Source: Bradyrhizobium sp. CB1650 (GTDB lineage Bacteria; Pseudomonadota; Alphaproteobacteria; Rhizobiales; Xanthobacteraceae). Taken from it: DNA of 64,000 bases. Position numbers and translations under genes: made by a program. The stretch's first letter is position 1, and each line of letters starts with the position of its first letter. Shown here in pieces: positions 60,999 to 64,000 of the stretch. A model generated the notes under the pieces. It did not search any database. It had not been told where the DNA came from and saw only the letters and a list, made by a program, of their open reading frames with translations. The DNA lies in assembly GCF_029761915.1 (NCBI RefSeq), contig NZ_CP121695.1, positions 6,663,501 through 6,727,500 on the forward strand, read 5' to 3'.

Positions 60999-61445
60999 AT
61001 GACTAACCTGGAAAGTACCATCACCAGTCAGCCACTGGTCAGGGGACGCAGGCGACCTATTCACCAGATGCTGGTGCCTTTTCCTGTCGCTTATTTCGCG
61101 GCGGCATTCGTCACTGACCTGGCCTATTACCGGACTGCCGAGGTGATGTGGTACCGGTTTTCCGTCTGGCTCATTGCCGCGGGATTGGTCATGGCCGCGC
61201 TCGTCGCGTTGGCCGCCCTGGTCGATCTCTTTCGCAACCAGCGGCCGGCCTGGACCCGCGCACTTGCCTACGCATCCGCGGTCGCGCTGTCCATTTCCAA
61301 TGTCCTCGTTCATAGTCGCGACGGCTATACCGCGGTCGTCCCCACCGGCCTGGCGCTCTCCGGTGCCGCCCTCGTTCTTCTGCTTTTCGCAATGTCCCCA
61401 AGCTGGACGTTGACCAATCGCTGCCGCGTCGGAGCAAAGGCATGA
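60999..61445 (+). CDS. DUF2231 family membrane protein
   Basis: The 148-residue protein has four membrane segments (HQMLVPFPVAYFAAAFVTDL, FSVWLIAAGLVMAALVALAA, ALAYASAVALSISNVLVHSR). DUF2231 proteins often accompany haem or redox proteins; function unknown. The ATG at 60999 follows GGAG. It overlaps the next gene by 4 bp, so the two are co-translated. Confidence 0.88.
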   Translation: MTNLESTITSQPLVRGRRRPIHQMLVPFPVAYFAAAFVTDLAYYRTAEVMWYRFSVWLIAAGLVMAALVALAALVDLFRNQRPAWTRALAYASAVALSISNVLVHSRDGYTAVVPTGLALSGAALVLLLFAMSPSWTLTNRCRVGAKA

Positions 61446-62788
61446 CTGACATCAAGACGAGCTTGCCGCGCATTGCTGCCATCGTGGTCGCTGTGTCCGG
61501 ATTGGGTTTAACCGGCTGCAACGATACCGGAGCCGACCCAAAGCTGCAGATCGGCGCAAATCCCGTGCTGCCGCCGCTGCAGCAATATCTTCTACCCCCG
61601 ATCCGGATTGCTACGCCCGTAGGTTGGGGGTCCGAGACGCCAAAGGTCGCGCAGGGGCTGCAGGTCCATGCGCTTGCCACAGGGCTTCAGCACCCGAGGT
61701 CGGTCTACGCCCTGCCCAACGGCGACGTGCTGGTCATCGAGAGCAACGGTCCAAAGGCGCCGGTTTTCCGTCCCAAGGATCTGATCACCGGCGTGGTGCA
61801 GTGGTTCGCCGGCGCCAAGGCGAAGGACGCCAACCGAATTACGTTGCTTCGGGACACCAATGGCGACGGAATTCCTGACGTGCGATCGGTGTTTCTCGAT
61901 CACCTCAATTCTCCATTCGGAGTAGCCCTGGTTGGCCACGATCTCTATGTCGCAAACACGGACGCGATCATGCGCTACCCGTATCAGGACGGACAGACCA
62001 GCATCACCGCTGAGGGCACCAAGCTGACTGATCTGCCCGGCGGCCCGATCGACCATCATTGGACGAAGAGCCTGCTGGCCAGCCCGGACGGATCCAAGCT
62101 CTACGTCGGTGTCGGGTCGAACAGCAACGTCGGAGAGAACGGCCTGCAGGCCGAGTATGAGCGCGCCGCGATCTGGGAGGTTGACCGCGCTACGGGGGCG
62201 CATCGCGTTTTCGCCGGCGGCGTGCGCAACCCGACAGGCCTGCAGTGGGAACCGACGACCGGCAAGCTTTGGGCGATCGCCAACGAACGTGACGAGATCG
62301 GACCCGATCTCGTCCCGGACTATCTCACCTCGGTGCAGAATGGAGGGTTTTACGGCTGGCCGTACAGCTACTACGGACAGCACCTCGATCCTCGCGTTCA
62401 ACCGCAACGGCCAGATCTCGTGGCCAGAGCGATCGTGCCGGACTACGCGCTCAGCTCCCACGTGGCTCCCCTGGGATTTGCCATGTCCTCTGGCCATGGC
62501 CTGCCTGCGAAGTATGAGAGCGGCGCCTTCGTCGGAGAGCACGGCAGCTGGGATCGAACACCACTCAATGGCTACAAGGTGGTCTTCGTACCCTTCAAGG
62601 ATGGCAAGCCATCGGGTGCCGCGCAGGACATCGTCACCGGCTTTCTTGATGCAAACAATCACACCCACGGCAGACCAGTCGGCGTGGCCGTCGATCGCAC
62701 CGGTGCGCTGTTGATCGCCGACGACGTCGGCAATACGGTGTGGCGTGTCTCGTCAGCCAACGCTGCGGCTCCGAAGCCGGCCTCGTAG
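61442..62788 (+). CDS. PQQ-dependent sugar/sorbosone dehydrogenase-family lipoprotein
   Basis: The 448-residue beta-propeller has a lipoprotein signal (VVAVSGLGLTGC, Cys anchored) and family features (TGLQHPRSVYALPNGDVLVI, GGVRNPTGLQWEPTTGKLWA, ANERDEIGPDLVPDYLT, HGSWDRTPLNGYKVVFVPF). Members bind PQQ with Ca2+ and oxidise sugars or aldehydes in the periplasm, giving electrons to cytochrome c. The pairing with DUF2231 is common. Binding residues for PQQ are not verified. Confidence 0.9.
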   Translation: MTDIKTSLPRIAAIVVAVSGLGLTGCNDTGADPKLQIGANPVLPPLQQYLLPPIRIATPVGWGSETPKVAQGLQVHALATGLQHPRSVYALPNGDVLVIESNGPKAPVFRPKDLITGVVQWFAGAKAKDANRITLLRDTNGDGIPDVRSVFLDHLNSPFGVALVGHDLYVANTDAIMRYPYQDGQTSITAEGTKLTDLPGGPIDHHWTKSLLASPDGSKLYVGVGSNSNVGENGLQAEYERAAIWEVDRATGAHRVFAGGVRNPTGLQWEPTTGKLWAIANERDEIGPDLVPDYLTSVQNGGFYGWPYSYYGQHLDPRVQPQRPDLVARAIVPDYALSSHVAPLGFAMSSGHGLPAKYESGAFVGEHGSWDRTPLNGYKVVFVPFKDGKPSGAAQDIVTGFLDANNHTHGRPVGVAVDRTGALLIADDVGNTVWRVSSANAAAPKPAS

Positions 62789-62806
62789 CAAGCAAACCGA
62801 CGTAGG

Positions 62807-62834
62807 GGGCCCGGGCTGGACCGGGCCCTTTTTT
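62807..62834 (+). terminator. rho-independent terminator
   Basis: GGGCCCGG (62807-62814) and CCGGGCCC (62821-62828) form a perfect 8-bp stem with a 6-nt loop, followed by six T (62829-62834). It lies 19 bp after the dehydrogenase stop. This is the clearest intrinsic terminator in the window. Confidence 0.92.
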
Positions 62835-62858
62835 CTCGACTCGTTCGGAGTACCCGCC

Positions 62859-63398
62859 GTGGACCTCGGCCCCTTCTCTACCATATCGAAAAGCCCGCTG
62901 GCCCTTGGCCTCCTGTCGGCAGCCATCATGATCCCGCTGACGGCCGCCTTTGTGAACTCGCCTGGAGCTCATGCCGGCACGGCAGCCGCCTCCTCCACCC
63001 AACCCGCGACCTACCTGCCCAGCATCAGCGATATGATGATTGGCACAATTCAGCCCAGACACGAGCGAATTTGGCGAGCCGAGCAAGCCGGTGACTGGGA
63101 TTTTGCCGCCTACGAGCTCGGCAATCTCCGCGGCGCGTTCGGCCGGCTCGGACGCGCCCATCCGATGGAAGAGAATATCCCGTTTCCCGACATGATCGAG
63201 TCCGTCACCAAGCAACCGCTCGAGGATCTCAAGGGTGCGATCGATCGGAAAGATGACGCGGAGTTTGGCAAGGCCTATGACTCGCTCAGCGAGGCCTGCA
63301 ATTCCTGTCACCAGGCGCTGAACCACGGCACGATCCTGATTGGTCGACCGACCAGTGCGTCCCAGTCAGATCTAGTCTTCGGCAAAGCCGGACGGTAG
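62859..63398 (+). CDS. cytochrome c'-type (c-556-like) exported protein
   Basis: The 179-residue protein starts with GTG at 62859 (GGAG about 8 bases upstream) and has a signal or anchor segment (LALGLLSAAIMIPLTAAFV). The single haem site CNSCH is near the C-terminus (EACNSCHQALNHGTIL), typical of four-helix cytochromes c'. It follows the terminator of the dehydrogenase operon, so it may be transcribed separately, but it could still receive electrons from the dehydrogenase. Confidence 0.8.
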   Translation: MDLGPFSTISKSPLALGLLSAAIMIPLTAAFVNSPGAHAGTAAASSTQPATYLPSISDMMIGTIQPRHERIWRAEQAGDWDFAAYELGNLRGAFGRLGRAHPMEENIPFPDMIESVTKQPLEDLKGAIDRKDDAEFGKAYDSLSEACNSCHQALNHGTILIGRPTSASQSDLVFGKAGR

Positions 63399-63421
63399 CA
63401 CGCATCTGCCCGGCGTATCGA

Positions 63422-64000
63422 TCATCCCTGCGGCAGGTTCGCTCCATTGGCCTTGTCAGAACAGACGATCTCGATACGCCCCCCGGGACCGGGATGGACG
63501 ATCAGCCGAAAGCCGTGCAGCTTGATGATAGCCGCCACCAGGCTAAGTCCGAGCCCGACACCAGGAGTGTTGCGCATCTTGTCGGAGCGGTAAAATCGTC
63601 GGAGCACGGCTTCACGTTCCTTTTCGCTGATACCAGGCCCGGTATCGGTCACGCGCACGACGGTTTGGTTGTCGCCCCGCAAGAGATCCAGGCCGACCTT
63701 CCCGCCGGCCGGCGTGAACTTGATCGCGTTGTCGACGAGATTTGCCACAGCCTCGAACAGCAGATCCCGGTCACCCCAAACGTGCAGCTTGCGGTCGATA
63801 TCGACACCGAGATCGATGCTCTTGTCCTCCGCAATCGGCTCGTAAACGTCACATACTTCTCGCAAGATTTCATGAAGTGCGACGTTGCCGAACCCGGCGG
63901 AACGCCGGCTGTTCTCGATCTCGGTCAGGCGCAGGAGCGCGGTGATGATTGCCAGCGACTGATCAATGCCTCCGATCGCCTTGTCCGCGACGGCCTGAAG
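63422..64000 (-). CDS. sensor histidine kinase, C-terminal part (runs off the window)
   Basis: The frame stays open to the window edge; only 192 residues are seen. They include the end of a dimerisation helix (ALLRLTEIENSRRSAGFGNV) and a complete ATPase domain: N-box VANLVDNAIKFTPAGG, G1 VTDTGPGIS, F-box VLRRFYRSD, G2 GVGLGLSLVAAIIKLHGF. The relation to a regulator is unknown since the 5' part lies outside. Confidence 0.92.
   Translation of the reverse strand, partial: LQAVADKAIGGIDQSLAIITALLRLTEIENSRRSAGFGNVALHEILREVCDVYEPIAEDKSIDLGVDIDRKLHVWGDRDLLFEAVANLVDNAIKFTPAGGKVGLDLLRGDNQTVVRVTDTGPGISEKEREAVLRRFYRSDKMRNTPGVGLGLSLVAAIIKLHGFRLIVHPGPGGRIEIVCSDKANGANLPQG

Overview
The window looks like part of an alphaproteobacterial chromosome, most likely Bradyrhizobium or a close relative. 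This is inferred from high GC, tightly packed genes with 4-bp stop/start overlaps, FixJ/StyR-type two-component genes, a cytochrome bd-type oxidase of the short CIO class, and many very small rhizobial-type proteins (Cys-rich, DUF3606, short exported ones). I see no rRNA, tRNA, CRISPR array, intact insertion sequence or phage gene.

Layout. 0-6 kb: a CocE-type hydrolase, a two-subunit molybdenum hydroxylase, and a pirin/DoxX pair behind a LysR gene. 7-16.8 kb: a catabolic cluster on the minus strand (enoyl-CoA hydratase, MFS transporter, alpha/beta hydrolase, flavin reductase fused to an IclR-like sensor domain, luciferase-like monooxygenase, VOC protein; then extradiol-type dioxygenase, FAD monooxygenase and a 5'-truncated second FAD monooxygenase) facing a divergent IclR regulator across a 9-bp-arm palindrome. 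16.8-19.9 kb: gene debris (half a LigD-type ligase, a 5'-less AhpD-like gene, a frameshifted FMN reductase) among small conserved genes. 20-28.6 kb: a BASS-type transporter, small genes, and a two-component sensor cluster with repeated TACC/GGTA palindromes and a StyR-like box. 28.9-32.2 kb: an apparent operon DUF305 - beta-propeller - ECF sigma - anti-sigma. 32.5-36.5 kb: a sulfite module (YeiH exporter, LysR, small exported protein, SorA/SorB sulfite dehydrogenase). 36.5-40.7 kb: a belt of small exported proteins around an LrgAB pair. 41-48 kb: an RND efflux pair, an RpoH-like sigma factor, a second DUF305 protein, an AraC regulator and a frameshifted thioesterase. 48.5-54 kb: a YdeP/FdhF-type molybdoenzyme, a Tat-exported bicupin of the oxalate decarboxylase family and a LysR regulator. 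54-64 kb: arginase and hemA remnants fused back to back, ferrochelatase, a GlxA-type regulator, cioBA, fdhD, a DUF2231-PQQ-type dehydrogenase pair, a cytochrome c'-like protein and the end of a histidine kinase.

How the genes may work together (inference). The catabolic cluster has the parts for oxygenation and ring opening of an aromatic or heterocyclic compound. SorAB with YeiH would handle sulfite. The bicupin could make formate from oxalate, which the YdeP-type enzyme with FdhD might oxidise, though that family's substrate is not settled. The two DUF305 proteins, ECF pair and RND pump suggest a metal or envelope stress theme.

The most striking structural feature is mosaicism: at least three abrupt junctions where two unrelated truncated genes meet (near 16.8, 18.44 and 54.23 kb), two single-base frameshifts (near 19.51 and 48.40 kb), and two further gene fragments (13.7 and 28.5 kb). 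The best candidates for a little-described system are the reductase-IclR fusion with its monooxygenase and palindrome, and the DUF305-propeller-ECF operon.
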